A DNA stretch of 64,000 nucleotides from Alicycliphilus denitrificans K601 (GTDB lineage: Bacteria > Pseudomonadota > Gammaproteobacteria > Burkholderiales > Burkholderiaceae_C): the NCBI RefSeq assembly GCF_000204645.1, contig NC_015422.1, forward strand, positions 186,001 through 250,000, read 5' to 3'. The position numbers and the translations under genes were made by a program. Position 1 is the first letter of the stretch; every line of letters starts with the position of its first letter. Below the pieces are notes generated by a model. It had not been told where the DNA came from. It ran no database searches and saw only the letters and a list, made by a program, of their open reading frames with translations. Of this stretch, positions 1-8,654 are shown one piece after another.

Positions 1-38
1 TCAAGCGCCGACTGCAAGAGCAGGCCGCCAAACTTTGA
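1..38 (+). CDS. 3' end of an upstream CDS (partial)
   Basis: An open frame enters from the left edge and ends at a TGA at 36-38; the last residues read KRRLQEQAAKL. The stop lies 17 bases before the ATG of the next gene, so the two are probably co-transcribed. Too little is present to name the product. Confidence 0.4.
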   Translation, partial: KRRLQEQAAKL

Positions 39-55
39 ATCAAGAAAGACACACC

Positions 56-1039
56 ATGCCCATCCACATGACACGCCGCAGCCTGGTCGCCGGCGGCCTG
101 CTGGCCGCGGCCGCGCAGCCCTTCGCCGCCCTGGCCTCCGATGCCTGGCCCACCAAGCCGGTGCGCTTCATCGTGCCCTTTCCGCCCGGCGGCCCCGTGG
201 ACACCACGGCGCGTGCCGCGAGCGTGAAGCTGTCCGAGATCTGGAAGACGCCCACCGTGATCGACAACCGCGCGGGCGCGGGCGGCGTGGTCGGCGCGCA
301 GGCCGCGGCCCGCGAGGCGCCCGATGGCTACACCCTGTTCATGGGCGCCATCCACCACTCGGTCAACCCCACGCTGATGGGCAACCTGCCCTACGACATC
401 GAGCGCGACTTTGCGCCCATCAGCTTCGCCGCCATGTTCCCCGTGTTCATCGTGGCGCACCAGTCGGTTCCGGCCAATACGCTCAAGGAGCTCATCGCCC
501 TGGCCAGGAAGCCGGGCAGCAACCTGAGCTACGGCTCGTCAGGCAATGGCGGCGGCACGCACCTGGCGGGCGAGCTGTTCAACATGGAGGCAGGCACCAA
601 GCTGCAGCACGTGCCCTACAAGGGCAGCGCGCCGGCCATGAACGACCTGCTGGGCGGCCAGGTGCAGCTGATGTTCAGCGACGCGCCCACGGCGCTACCG
701 CACATCAAGAGCGGGCGCATCAAGGTGCTGGCCGTGGCCAGCCGCCAGCGCTCGGCCATGCTGCCCGACGTGCCCACTGCGGCCGAGGCGGGGCTTCCCG
801 GCTACGAGGCCTATTCCTGGGCCGCGCTGTTCGCTCCCGCCAAGACGCCCCAGGCCGTGCTGGACAAGATCAATGCAGACTTCAACACCGCCTTTAGGGA
901 CCCCGCCGTGCGCCAGCGCCTGCTGGACGCCGGCGCCGAGGCAGCGCCGGGCACGCAGCAGGAGATGCGCCAGTTCCTGCGCTCCGAGCTGGCCAAGTGG
1001 GCCAAGGTGATCAAGACCGCCGGGATCACGGCGGGCTGA
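56..1039 (+). CDS. Bug/TctC-family tripartite tricarboxylate transporter substrate-binding protein
   Basis: A periplasmic solute-binding protein of about 327 residues. The N-terminus has a twin-arginine-like signal (MTRRSLVAGG, then an Ala-rich stretch ending near ALA-SDA), so the mature protein should lie in the periplasm. The family hallmarks are visible: PVRFIVPFPPGGPVD near the mature start, IDNRAGAGGVVGAQ, and HVPYKGSAPAMNDLLGG in the middle. Bug proteins bind small carboxylates through a Venus-flytrap fold; the ligand cannot be told from sequence. No TctA/TctB membrane partner is present in the window. ATG 56 was chosen over TTG 35, which overlaps the previous stop; ATG 68 is also possible. 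It converges on another Bug gene. Confidence 0.9.
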   Translation: MPIHMTRRSLVAGGLLAAAAQPFAALASDAWPTKPVRFIVPFPPGGPVDTTARAASVKLSEIWKTPTVIDNRAGAGGVVGAQAAAREAPDGYTLFMGAIHHSVNPTLMGNLPYDIERDFAPISFAAMFPVFIVAHQSVPANTLKELIALARKPGSNLSYGSSGNGGGTHLAGELFNMEAGTKLQHVPYKGSAPAMNDLLGGQVQLMFSDAPTALPHIKSGRIKVLAVASRQRSAMLPDVPTAAEAGLPGYEAYSWAALFAPAKTPQAVLDKINADFNTAFRDPAVRQRLLDAGAEAAPGTQQEMRQFLRSELAKWAKVIKTAGITAG

Positions 1040-1048
1040 GATTGTCAG

Positions 1049-1094
1049 AAAGAATAGCTGCAAGCGCTTTCTGAGTAAGCCCTAGAGGCTGTTT
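1049..1094 (+). repeat. Dispersed AATAGCTGC-core element, copy A
   Basis: The short gap between two convergent genes is filled by an element with the core AATAGCTGCAAGCGCTT, a variable middle, then CCTAGAGGCTGTTT. Related copies occur near 20376, 28105, 48688 and 54093. Its place between convergent genes would suit a bidirectional terminator, though I see no strong T-tract hairpin. Confidence 0.6.
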
Positions 1095-2095
1095 CAGAGC
1101 GCAAGATTCTTGCGCCCCAGCACTTTCAGCAAGGCGGCGATGCGGTCGGTCATTTCCTTGAACGCCGCATCCGCCTGCGCCTGAGTCTCCGTTGGTTGGG
1201 CAACCTTGCGCCCCTCGGCCTCCAGGCGGCTGCGGATCTCGGGCTTGACAACGGCCTCGCCAATGGCCTTGCGCAGGGCGGCCACGCGGTCGGCGGGCGT
1301 GCCCTTGCGCATGAAATAGCCGCCGCCGATCTCGTGCACGAAATCCGGTATCTGCTTGCTCTGGGTAATTGGCGCGATGTGCTTCAGGCCGGGGGCCATG
1401 TCCTTGGAAAAGCTGGAGATGACCTTCAATCGGCCCTGTGCCTGCATGCCGTCGAAGCTCGTCTGATACGGCAGGATGCCAAAGTCCACCTGCCCGCCGG
1501 CCAGGTCCTGCAACGCGGGCGCGGCCCCTTTGTACGGCACGTGCAGGAACGGCAGGTTCAAGCGCGTCGCCAGCGCATCGCCCATCAGGTGGTAGAGCGA
1601 GTCGATGCCCACCGATGCGTAGGTCAGCGGCTTGTCCTTCTGCTGGCGGGCATAGTCCAGGAACTCGTCCATGGTGCCCACGGGGATGCCGTTGCGCACC
1701 AGCAGCACGATGGACGCCGTTGTGATGGGCGCTGCGAAGACGAAGTCCCAGGGTTTGTAGCGAGCCGCCGGGTTGAGCATGGGCGGCAGGATCACCTCGT
1801 TGGGGGAACCGTGCAGAAAGGTGTAGCCGTCAGCCGGCGCGCTCAGCACCTTGTTGGCGCCGATCAGCCCGGTGCCGCCGCCGTAGTTCTCGACGATCAC
1901 CTGCTGGTTCAGGCTTTGGGTGAAGGATTCGGCAAAGATGCGCGCCGACGCGTCGCTGGCGCCTCCGGCGGGGTAGGGCACCACCAGGGTCAGCGGCTTG
2001 GCGGGAAAGGCGTCGGCGGCCCAGGCAGGCAGCCCTGCCAGGGTGCAAGTGGCGCCGGCCGACTGCAGAAAATGGCGGCGGGTGAAAGTACGCAT
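1094..2095 (-). CDS. Bug/TctC-family substrate-binding protein
   Basis: A periplasmic binding protein of 333 residues. It begins MRTFTRRHFLQSAG, a near-perfect twin-arginine (Tat) signal, followed by a hydrophobic stretch and a cleavage region AWA-ADAFP. The family motifs follow: LTLVVPYPAGGASD, VENYGGGTGLIGANKV and HVPYKGAAPALQDLAGGQVDFG. The start at 2095 has AGGAGA seven bases upstream on the minus strand; the frame extends further upstream but that part lacks signal-peptide character. The gene lies 20 bp downstream of the M20 amidohydrolase on the same strand, so binding protein and hydrolase probably form an operon and share a substrate, perhaps an N-acyl amino acid or amide. That link is inference. 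Confidence 0.9.
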   Translation of the reverse strand: MRTFTRRHFLQSAGATCTLAGLPAWAADAFPAKPLTLVVPYPAGGASDASARIFAESFTQSLNQQVIVENYGGGTGLIGANKVLSAPADGYTFLHGSPNEVILPPMLNPAARYKPWDFVFAAPITTASIVLLVRNGIPVGTMDEFLDYARQQKDKPLTYASVGIDSLYHLMGDALATRLNLPFLHVPYKGAAPALQDLAGGQVDFGILPYQTSFDGMQAQGRLKVISSFSKDMAPGLKHIAPITQSKQIPDFVHEIGGGYFMRKGTPADRVAALRKAIGEAVVKPEIRSRLEAEGRKVAQPTETQAQADAAFKEMTDRIAALLKVLGRKNLAL

Positions 2096-2115
2096 GAGGT
2101 CTCCTGGTTCAAGGA

Positions 2116-3297
2116 TCAGACAAGGCTGCTTTGAGCCAGATGCACCCAAAGCGCCGCGCCTATCGGCAAGGCGTTGTCGTTGAAGTCGTACAGCGGGTTG
2201 TGTACGTTGCAGCCCCCGTCTTCGCCGGTGCCATTGCCCAGGCGTATGTAGGCGCCGGGGCGGTGCTCCAGCATGTAGGCGAAGTCTTCGCTGCCCATGA
2301 CGGGAGGACGCTCCACGACGCTGTCGGCGCCCACCAGGCGCATGGCGGCCTGGCGCAGTACTTCCGTCTGCACGGCGTGGTTGACCAGCACCGGGTATTT
2401 GCGCTCGTAGACCACTTCGGCCTGCAGTTGATAACTTTGCGCCTGTGCGGCGATGAACTCACGGATGCGCTGTTCCACGAGCGTGCGTACCCTGGGATCG
2501 AGCGTGCGCACGCCGATCTTGAGCTGTGCGCTCTCGGGCACCACGTTGTAGGCCTCGCCGGCTTGTATCGAACCCACGGTGATCACCGCCGACTTGAGCG
2601 CATCGATCTCGCGCGAGACGATGGATTGCAGGCCCAGCATGATGCTGGCTGCGCATTGCATGGGATCTATGCCGTGGTGGGGCATGGCGCCATGGGCGCC
2701 GCGCCCGCGCAGCGTCACCGTGGCGCGATCGAAGGACGCCATCAGCGGGCCGGGACTGATGGCCATCTGGCCTACAGGCAGCCCCGGCGAGTTGTGCAGC
2801 GCATAGACCTCGTCGCAGGGAAACAGCGTGAACAGGCCCTCATCCACCATGCGCAGCGCGCCGCCCTCGTTCTCCTCGGCAGGCTGGAAGATCAGGTGCA
2901 GGGTGCCGCTGAAGTCGGCCGACTCGGCCAGGTAGCGGGCGGCGCACAGCAGTATGGCCGTATGTCCGTCATGGCCACAGGCGTGCATCTTGCCCACGTG
3001 GCGGCTGGCGTAATCCAGGCCGGTCTTTTCTTGGATGGGCAGCGCGTCCATGTCGGCGCGTATGCCCAGTGAGCGGCTGCCGCCGCCTTTGCGCAGCGTC
3101 CCGACGACACCGGTGCCGCCCAGGCCGCGATGTACCTGGTAGCCCCAGGCGGCCAGCCGCTCGGCGACCAGGTCGCTGGTGCGGCGTTCCTCGAAGGCCA
3201 GTTCCGGGTGTGCATGAAGGTCGCGGCGGATGGCGATGAACTCCGGCGACAAGGCGCGCATGGCGTGCAGCAATGCAGTAGATACCGATGGATCCAT
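2116..3297 (-). CDS. M20-family amidohydrolase (hippurate hydrolase/aminoacylase-like)
   Basis: A metal-dependent amidohydrolase of about 393 residues, the usual size for hippurate hydrolase-like M20D enzymes. Visible motifs are RRDLHAHPELAFEE, the metal-binding core GIRADMDALPI, KMHACGHDGHTAILL, the catalytic-glutamate segment FQPAEENEGGA, a central dimerisation domain (GRGAHGAMPHHGIDP), and the C-terminal MGSEDFAYML that completes the metal site. The family cleaves N-acyl amino acids or aryl amides in the cytoplasm. It is the first gene of a two-gene minus-strand unit with a Bug binding protein. The start is uncertain: codons at 3336 and 3297 are possible and neither has a clear ribosome-binding site; I favour 3297 because homology begins just after it. 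Confidence 0.88.
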   Translation of the reverse strand: MDPSVSTALLHAMRALSPEFIAIRRDLHAHPELAFEERRTSDLVAERLAAWGYQVHRGLGGTGVVGTLRKGGGSRSLGIRADMDALPIQEKTGLDYASRHVGKMHACGHDGHTAILLCAARYLAESADFSGTLHLIFQPAEENEGGALRMVDEGLFTLFPCDEVYALHNSPGLPVGQMAISPGPLMASFDRATVTLRGRGAHGAMPHHGIDPMQCAASIMLGLQSIVSREIDALKSAVITVGSIQAGEAYNVVPESAQLKIGVRTLDPRVRTLVEQRIREFIAAQAQSYQLQAEVVYERKYPVLVNHAVQTEVLRQAAMRLVGADSVVERPPVMGSEDFAYMLEHRPGAYIRLGNGTGEDGGCNVHNPLYDFNDNALPIGAALWVHLAQSSLV

Positions 3298-3561
3298 GGG
3301 TGTGGCGACAGTTCGTTGTTTCGGTGCCGCATGCAAGAGGCGTGCGCATACCGTGGCGTCATCCTATGCAGGGCCATTGCCACCATCTATTTTCCTTTTG
3401 TAAATACACGCTTGTCGAATGTCGAAGCCGGGTTTGCACCGATGGATGTACGCCTGGCGGCGCAGCGCTGCACTTTCATTCCTCGGTGATGGCGGCAATC
3501 CGCCGGTGCCCTGAAGACGCCCTTCCAAATTGCCGAATTGAAGCGCGCCTGCGGTACGGGC
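3298..3561. promoter_or_regulatory. Divergent intergenic region between amidohydrolase and DUF35 operons
   Basis: About 260 bases without a credible gene, lying between two divergently transcribed operons, with a locally AT-rich stretch near 3385-3425. Promoters for both operons must lie here. I see no convincing -35/-10 pair or operator palindrome. Confidence 0.4.
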
Positions 3562-3981
3562 ATGCTGGCAAGCGACACGACTTATCAGCCGCTACCCATG
3601 CACCTGAGCGCACAAACCCACTACCAGGCCGAGCTCGATGCCGGCCGCTTCTGCATACAGCGCTGCCCGCAGTGCCAGAACCATGTCTTCACCCCGCGCG
3701 AGCTGTGCCCGCATTGCGGCGCCGGCGGCCTGCGCTGGGTGCGCGCGAGCGGCCTGGGCACGGTCTATTCCACGAGCACGATCGCGCGCAAGCAGGACGC
3801 CGGCGGCAACTACAACGTGGCGCTGATCGACCTGGACGAAGGCGTGCGCATGATGAGCCGCGTCGAGGGCCTGGCGCCTGAAGGCGTGGCCATAGGCTTG
3901 CGCGTGCAGGCCCATGTGGCGCAAAAGGACGGGCGCGGCCTGGTGCTGTTCCAGCCCGCAGCACAAGGAGGTGCCGCATGA
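3562..3981 (+). CDS. Zn-ribbon/OB-fold (DUF35) protein, partner of the adjacent thiolase
   Basis: A small protein of about 139 residues. It has an N-terminal rubredoxin-like zinc ribbon (CPQC then CPHC, 14 residues apart) followed by an OB-fold (GTVYSTSTIAR, NVALIDLDEGVRMMSRV). DUF35 proteins are obligate partners of thiolase-like proteins in acyl-CoA or sterol side-chain degradation, where they help bind the CoA ligand. The gene overlaps the following thiolase-like gene by 4 bases (ATGA), which suggests translational coupling. The ATG at 3562 keeps the PLP segment that usually precedes the domain; TTG 3538 and ATG 3598 are alternatives. Confidence 0.85.
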   Translation: MLASDTTYQPLPMHLSAQTHYQAELDAGRFCIQRCPQCQNHVFTPRELCPHCGAGGLRWVRASGLGTVYSTSTIARKQDAGGNYNVALIDLDEGVRMMSRVEGLAPEGVAIGLRVQAHVAQKDGRGLVLFQPAAQGGAA

Positions 3982-5186
3982 GCCGCATTCCCCGATCCCA
4001 CCTGGACGCGGCGGCCGTGAACCGTCCGCTGCGCGGCCGCGTGGCCATTGCCGGCGCCGCCACCTATGGCTGCGGCGAAGCCCCGGGCATGGACGACATG
4101 ACCCTGCTGGTGCGCGCCGCGCAGGCGGCCGTGGCCGACGCGGGATTGAGCATGCAGGACATCGACGGCCTGGCCACCTGCAGCGTCAACGCCAGCATGT
4201 GGCCCATGCCGGTGATCGAGCATCTGGGCATCAACCCGACCTACGTGGACGGCACCATGATCGGCGGTTCGAGCTTCATCGCCCACCTGCTGCCGGCGAT
4301 TCGCGCGCTGGAGGCCGGCCAGTGCAAGGCCGTGCTGGTGTGCTACGGCAGCGCGCAGCGCTCAGCCACCTTCGGGCGCAAGGAAAGCCAGGCCGCGCGG
4401 CGCTTCCTCGACCCGCAGCCCTACGAGTTCCCCTACGAGCCCGTGCTGCCCGTGACCGCCTACGCGCTGGCCGCGGCGCGCCACATGCACGAGTTCGGCA
4501 CCACGCGCACGCAGCTGGCCGAGGTGGCCGTGGCCGCGCGCGCCTGGGCGCAGCAAAATCCCGAGGCCTTCATGCGCGACCCGCTCACCATCGAGGACGT
4601 GCTCGCGGCCCGGCCGATCGCCAGCCCGCTCACCGTGCGCGACTGTTGCCTGGTGACCGACGGAGGTGGCGCCATCGTGCTCACGCGCGCCGAGCGTGCA
4701 CGCGACTTGCCCAGGCCCCCGGTCTACGTGCTGGGCAATGCCACGGCGATCTGGAACCGCCAGATCTCGTGCATGCCCGACCTGACGACGACCAGCGCGT
4801 CGCAGTCGGGTGCCCAGGCATTCGCCATGGCGGGCCTGAAGGCGGCCGACATGGACATGGCCCAGGTCTACGACGCCTTCACCATCAACACCATCCTGTT
4901 CCTGGAGGACCTGGGCTTCTGCGCCAAGGGCGAGGGCGGCGCCTTCGTGGAGAACGGCGGCATCGCCCCCGGCGGGCGCCTGGCCGTCAACACCAACGGC
5001 GGCGGCCTGTCCTGCGTGCATCCGGGCATGTACGGCATCTTCGCGCTCATCGAGGCCGTGCGCCAGCTGCGTGGCGAGGCCGGTGCGCGCCAGCTCAAGC
5101 GCCACAGCACGGCTGTGGTGCATGGCAACGGCGGTACGCTGTCGAGCCAATCCACCGCCGTGCTCGGCACGACAGAAACCCTCTGA
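3978..5186 (+). CDS. Thiolase-family (SCP-x/lipid-transfer type) protein
   Basis: A 402-residue thiolase-fold protein. N-terminal and C-terminal thiolase halves can be recognised ([70 protein letters not shown]). The CVHPG segment carries the conserved histidine, but the N-terminal nucleophile region reads [12 protein letters not shown], with serine where classical thiolases have cysteine. This is common in the DUF35-associated group, some of which act as aldolases in side-chain cleavage. It probably carries out the carbon-carbon cleavage step with the DUF35 protein encoded just upstream. The specific reaction is not known. Confidence 0.85.
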   Translation: MSRIPRSHLDAAAVNRPLRGRVAIAGAATYGCGEAPGMDDMTLLVRAAQAAVADAGLSMQDIDGLATCSVNASMWPMPVIEHLGINPTYVDGTMIGGSSFIAHLLPAIRALEAGQCKAVLVCYGSAQRSATFGRKESQAARRFLDPQPYEFPYEPVLPVTAYALAAARHMHEFGTTRTQLAEVAVAARAWAQQNPEAFMRDPLTIEDVLAARPIASPLTVRDCCLVTDGGGAIVLTRAERARDLPRPPVYVLGNATAIWNRQISCMPDLTTTSASQSGAQAFAMAGLKAADMDMAQVYDAFTINTILFLEDLGFCAKGEGGAFVENGGIAPGGRLAVNTNGGGLSCVHPGMYGIFALIEAVRQLRGEAGARQLKRHSTAVVHGNGGTLSSQSTAVLGTTETL

Positions 5187-5205
5187 ACACCGAAGGAGCC
5201 CGAAC

Positions 5206-6363
5206 ATGATCCGCGACCCAGAAATTTTGGAAGCCCTGCTCGACAGCGTGCGCCGCTTCGTGCGCGAGCGCCTCGTGCCGGCCGAGAACGAGGTGGCCGA
5301 GACCGACGAAATCCCCGAAACCATCGTGCAGGAGATGCGCGAGCTGGGCCTGTTCGGCATGACCATCCCCGAGAAGTTCGGCGGCCTGGAGCTGACCATG
5401 GAGGAGGAATGCCGCGTGCTGCTGGAGCTGTGCCAGACCGCGCCCGCGTTCCGCTCGGTGATCGGCACCACGGTGGGCATAGGCTCGCAGGGCATCCTGA
5501 TGGACGGCACGCCCGAGCAGCAGGCCCAGTGGCTTCCCAAGCTGGCCACGGGCGAGGTCATCGCCTCGTTCGCGCTCACCGAGCCCGAGGCGGGATCGGA
5601 CGCCGCCTCGCTGCGCACCACGGCCATCCTGCAGGGCGACCACTACGTGGTCAACGGCACCAAGCGCTTCATCACCAACGCACCGCACGCCGGCATGTTC
5701 ACGCTGATGGCGCGCACCAACCCGCAGGACAAGGGCGCGGGCGGCGTGTCCTCCTTCATCGTGGATGCGAAGAGCCCCGGCATCAGCTTCGGCAAGTACG
5801 ACAAGAAGATGGGCCAGCGCGGCGCGCACACTTGCGACGTGATTTTCGACAACGTCAAGGTGCCGGCAGCCAACCTGATCGGCTTGAAGGAAGGCCAGGG
5901 CTTCAAGACCGCCATGAAAGTGCTGGAGAAGGGCCGCATCCACATCGCCGCCGTGGCCGTGGGCGTGGCCAAGCGCATCCTGCGCGACGCGCTCGCGTAC
6001 GCGCTGGAGCGCAAGCAGTTCGGCCAGCCGATCTGCGAATTCCAGCTCGTGCAGGCCATGCTGGCCGACAGCCAGGCCGAGCTCTACGCCGCCGAGTGCA
6101 TGACCATCGACGCCGCGCGCCGCCGCGACGATGGGCACAACGTCTCCACCGAGGCCTCGTGCGCCAAGATGTTCGCCACCGAGATGTGCGGCCGCGTGGC
6201 CGACCGCGCGGTGCAGATCCTGGGCGGCGCGGGCTACATGGCCGAGTACGGCATCGAGCGCTTCTACCGCGACGTGCGCCTGTTCCGCCTGTACGAGGGC
6301 ACGACGCAGATCCAGCAGATCATCATCGCGCGCAACATGGTGCGCGCGGCGCGCGCCGCATGA
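5206..6363 (+). CDS. Acyl-CoA dehydrogenase
   Basis: A flavoprotein of 385 residues that introduces a 2,3-double bond into an acyl-CoA and passes electrons to ETF. The FAD/substrate signature ALTEPEAGSD and the C-terminal QILGGAGYMAEYGIERFYRD are intact. The catalytic base should be Glu364 in LYEGTTQIQQ, the medium/short-chain arrangement. The start at 5206 is supported by AAGGAG about 10 bases upstream; the frame stays open further 5' inside the preceding gene, but that part has no homology character. It follows the thiolase gene by 19 bases and overlaps the thioesterase gene by 4 bases, so four genes from 3562 to 6791 form one operon. Confidence 0.93.
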   Translation: MIRDPEILEALLDSVRRFVRERLVPAENEVAETDEIPETIVQEMRELGLFGMTIPEKFGGLELTMEEECRVLLELCQTAPAFRSVIGTTVGIGSQGILMDGTPEQQAQWLPKLATGEVIASFALTEPEAGSDAASLRTTAILQGDHYVVNGTKRFITNAPHAGMFTLMARTNPQDKGAGGVSSFIVDAKSPGISFGKYDKKMGQRGAHTCDVIFDNVKVPAANLIGLKEGQGFKTAMKVLEKGRIHIAAVAVGVAKRILRDALAYALERKQFGQPICEFQLVQAMLADSQAELYAAECMTIDAARRRDDGHNVSTEASCAKMFATEMCGRVADRAVQILGGAGYMAEYGIERFYRDVRLFRLYEGTTQIQQIIIARNMVRAARAA

Positions 6364-6791
6364 GCGAAGCAGGCCTGCCGCCCGACCGCAATGCCTTCAT
6401 GCGCCTGATCGGCGCCGCCCAGGTGCCGGCCCCGCCCGGCAAGGTGCACATGCGCCTGCCGCACATGCGCGAGGAACTGCTCAACCAGCTGCCGGCCGCG
6501 CATGGCGGCGTGGTCATGACCCTGCTGGACTCGGTGATGGCGCGCGCCGCGGCCGAGCTGCCCACGGCGCCATCGCGGACCGCGGTGACGGTGGAGATGA
6601 GCAGCCGCTTCCACCGCCCCGCGCGCGGCGCGCTGCTGGCCGAGGGCTGGGTGGTGCACGCGAGCCGCAGCCTGTGCAGCTGCGCCGCGCAGCTGCTCGA
6701 CGCGGACGGCCGCCTCGTGGCCACGGCCAGCGGCACCTTCAAGTACTGGCTGGGGAAGACCTCGGCCGGCCATCCGCCATCGGGCGGCTAA
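6360..6791 (+). CDS. PaaI-type hotdog-fold acyl-CoA thioesterase
   Basis: A 143-residue single hotdog-domain protein. The central LPAAHGGVVMTLLDSVMARAA is the family's helix with the HGG motif, and EMSSRFHRPARGALLAEGWVVH plus the C-terminal ASGTFKYW complete the fold. Such enzymes hydrolyse acyl- or aryl-CoA esters, often to rescue CoA from stalled intermediates. The start codon overlaps the stop of the acyl-CoA dehydrogenase (ATGA), which points to translational coupling. The 3' end overlaps the tail of the convergent IclR gene by 4 bases. Confidence 0.88.
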   Translation: MSEAGLPPDRNAFMRLIGAAQVPAPPGKVHMRLPHMREELLNQLPAAHGGVVMTLLDSVMARAAAELPTAPSRTAVTVEMSSRFHRPARGALLAEGWVVHASRSLCSCAAQLLDADGRLVATASGTFKYWLGKTSAGHPPSGG

Positions 6792-7537
6792 AGCAGCCTC
6801 CACGCCCCCATCTCCCGCCGCATCGCCAGCGCCAGCTCCGCGCCGCGCGAGCGCGGCAGCCGCGAACGCGGCGCGATCACGCTCAGCGCCGCGTCGGCGC
6901 AGGACCCCACGCGGAACCCCAGCCCGATCCCGGCCACCCCGCCCGAACTGCCGTACGAATGGCCGCAGTCCCGCGTCTGCACGGCCCAGCGCCGCAGCCG
7001 GGCCAGGCCCACGTCGTCTGCCTGGTACTCGGCCTCGTGGCGCCGGTAGTGCGCCACCAGCGCGTCGTCGCCCAGTCGCGCCAGTAGCGCGATGCTGCCC
7101 ACCCCCTGCCCCAGCAGCCGCGTGCCGCCCACGTTGAGCGCGAACGAGCGCACGCGGTGCTCGCCTTCCTCCAAGTGCAGGCAGTGGCTGTGGTCGCCTG
7201 AGCGCACCACCAGGAACACGTTGTCGCCCGACAGCCGCGCCAGCGCCTTCATCGCCGGCAGGCAAGCCCGCACCAGGGGCGAGCGGTCCATGCAGGCCGC
7301 ACCCAGCGCGGCGGCCTCCAGGCCCAGGTGGTAGAGGCCGGTGGCCTCGTCCTTGTGCACCAGCCCCTGGGCCGCCAGGCTGGAGACGAGGCGCCAGGCG
7401 GTGGTCCTGTCCAGTCCCGTGTCGTCCACCAGCCTGCGCAGCGGGACGCCCTCGGCGTGCCCGGCCGCGATGCGGCGCAGCAAGGCGCACGCGCGCTCGA
7501 CGCTTTGCGCGCCGTTGACCGGATGTGAAGGCGGCAT
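6788..7537 (-). CDS. IclR-family transcriptional regulator
   Basis: A 249-residue regulator. The N-terminal winged helix-turn-helix (SVERACALLRRIAAG...LDRTTAWRLVSSLAAQGLVHKDEATGLYHLG) is followed by the IclR effector domain (HCLHLEEGEHRVRSFALNVGGTRLLGQGVGSIALLA, and GGVAGIGLGFRV near the end). It is transcribed away from the Bug-SDR-carboxylase operon that begins at 7668, and a 19-bp inverted repeat lies in the gap, so it most likely controls that operon in response to a pathway acid or CoA ester. The start at 7537 places the HTH at the usual distance from the N-terminus. Confidence 0.9.
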   Translation of the reverse strand: MPPSHPVNGAQSVERACALLRRIAAGHAEGVPLRRLVDDTGLDRTTAWRLVSSLAAQGLVHKDEATGLYHLGLEAAALGAACMDRSPLVRACLPAMKALARLSGDNVFLVVRSGDHSHCLHLEEGEHRVRSFALNVGGTRLLGQGVGSIALLARLGDDALVAHYRRHEAEYQADDVGLARLRRWAVQTRDCGHSYGSSGGVAGIGLGFRVGSCADAALSVIAPRSRLPRSRGAELALAMRREMGAWRLL

Positions 7538-7550
7538 AAGGGTAATTCGT

Positions 7551-7569
7551 ATGTGCACATTATGCACAT
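7551..7569. promoter_or_regulatory. Candidate IclR operator (inverted repeat)
   Basis: The arms ATGTGCA and TGCACAT are perfect reverse complements separated by 5 bases. The site is 14 bases upstream of the iclR-type start codon and about 100 bases upstream of the divergent Bug gene, a good position for autoregulation and operon control. Binding by this IclR protein is inferred. Confidence 0.55.
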
Positions 7570-7667
7570 CCGGCAGCGCGGCGTTTGCCAGCCCCGCGCC
7601 AACGCATTGCAATGGCGGTGCCGCGCGCCTGCTGTCAGGAGCGCGGCATCCATCCCCAGGAGACACC

Positions 7668-8654
7668 ATGACCGCCAACATCGACCGCCGACACCTGGTG
7701 CAAGGCCTCGCTGCCGCCACCGCATTGACGGCATTGGGCGCGCGCGCCCAGGCCACCCCCTTCCCCAGCCGCCCCGTCACGCTGGTGGTGCCCTTCCCCG
7801 CGGGCGGCGCCACCGACAGCCTGGTGCGCCAGATCGCCGAGCTGGCCGGCCGCGAGCTGGGCCAGCCGGTCGTGGTGGAGAACAAGCCCGGCGCGGCCGG
7901 AGTGCTGGGGGCCAACCACGTGGTGCGCGCCGCGCCCGACGGCTACACGCTGTCGGTGCTGCCCGAGCCGGTGTTCCGCCTGCCGCACCTGCAGAAGACC
8001 GCGTTCGATCCGATGAACGACTTCAGCTACGTGATCCACCTCTCGGGCTACGCGCTGGGCATCGCCGTGCGCAACGACGCGCCCTGGCGCGACTGGGCCG
8101 GCGTGGTGGCCGAGGCGAAGAAGCGCCCCGGCCAGATCAGCTACGGCACCACGGGCATCAACGGCACCATGCACGTCACGGTGGAGGAGATGGCGCAGCG
8201 CGCCGGCGTCCGGCTCAACCACGTGCCCTACAAGGGCGAGTCGGAAATCATCGCCGCGCTCATGGGCGGGCACATCGACCTCGGCGTCACGGCCGGCGGC
8301 ATCGCGCCCATGGTGGACGACGGCCGCGCGCGCGTGCTGGTGCTGTGGACGGCCCGGCGGGCGCCGCGCTGGCCGGGCGTTCCGACGCTGCGCGAGATTG
8401 GGATCGACATGGTGGCGAACTCGCCCTTCGGCATCGCCGGCCCCAAGGGGCTGCCGCCGGCCGTGGTCAAGACGCTGCACGACGCCTTCCGCAAGGCGCT
8501 GGAGGCGCCGGCCACGCGCGCCACGCTGGAGCGACTGAACCAGGAGAGCGCCTACCTCGACAGCGAGGCCTACGCCGCCTTCGCGCGCGAACGCTACGAA
8601 ACCTCCCGCCAGCAGGTGCAGCGCCTGGGGCTCAAGCCGAACGCGCAGCAATGA
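7668..8654 (+). CDS. Bug/TctC-family substrate-binding protein
   Basis: A periplasmic binding protein of 328 residues. It begins MTANIDRRHLVQGLAAATALTALGARAQA (RR-containing signal peptide, cleavage after AQA), followed by VTLVVPFPAGGATDSLV, VENKPGAAGVLGANHV and HVPYKGESEIIAALMGGHIDLG. AGGAG lies 7 bases upstream of the ATG. It is the first gene of the operon facing the IclR gene and overlaps the SDR gene by 4 bases, so uptake of the pathway substrate is its likely job. Membrane subunits of the transporter must be encoded elsewhere. Confidence 0.9.
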   Translation: MTANIDRRHLVQGLAAATALTALGARAQATPFPSRPVTLVVPFPAGGATDSLVRQIAELAGRELGQPVVVENKPGAAGVLGANHVVRAAPDGYTLSVLPEPVFRLPHLQKTAFDPMNDFSYVIHLSGYALGIAVRNDAPWRDWAGVVAEAKKRPGQISYGTTGINGTMHVTVEEMAQRAGVRLNHVPYKGESEIIAALMGGHIDLGVTAGGIAPMVDDGRARVLVLWTARRAPRWPGVPTLREIGIDMVANSPFGIAGPKGLPPAVVKTLHDAFRKALEAPATRATLERLNQESAYLDSEAYAAFARERYETSRQQVQRLGLKPNAQQ

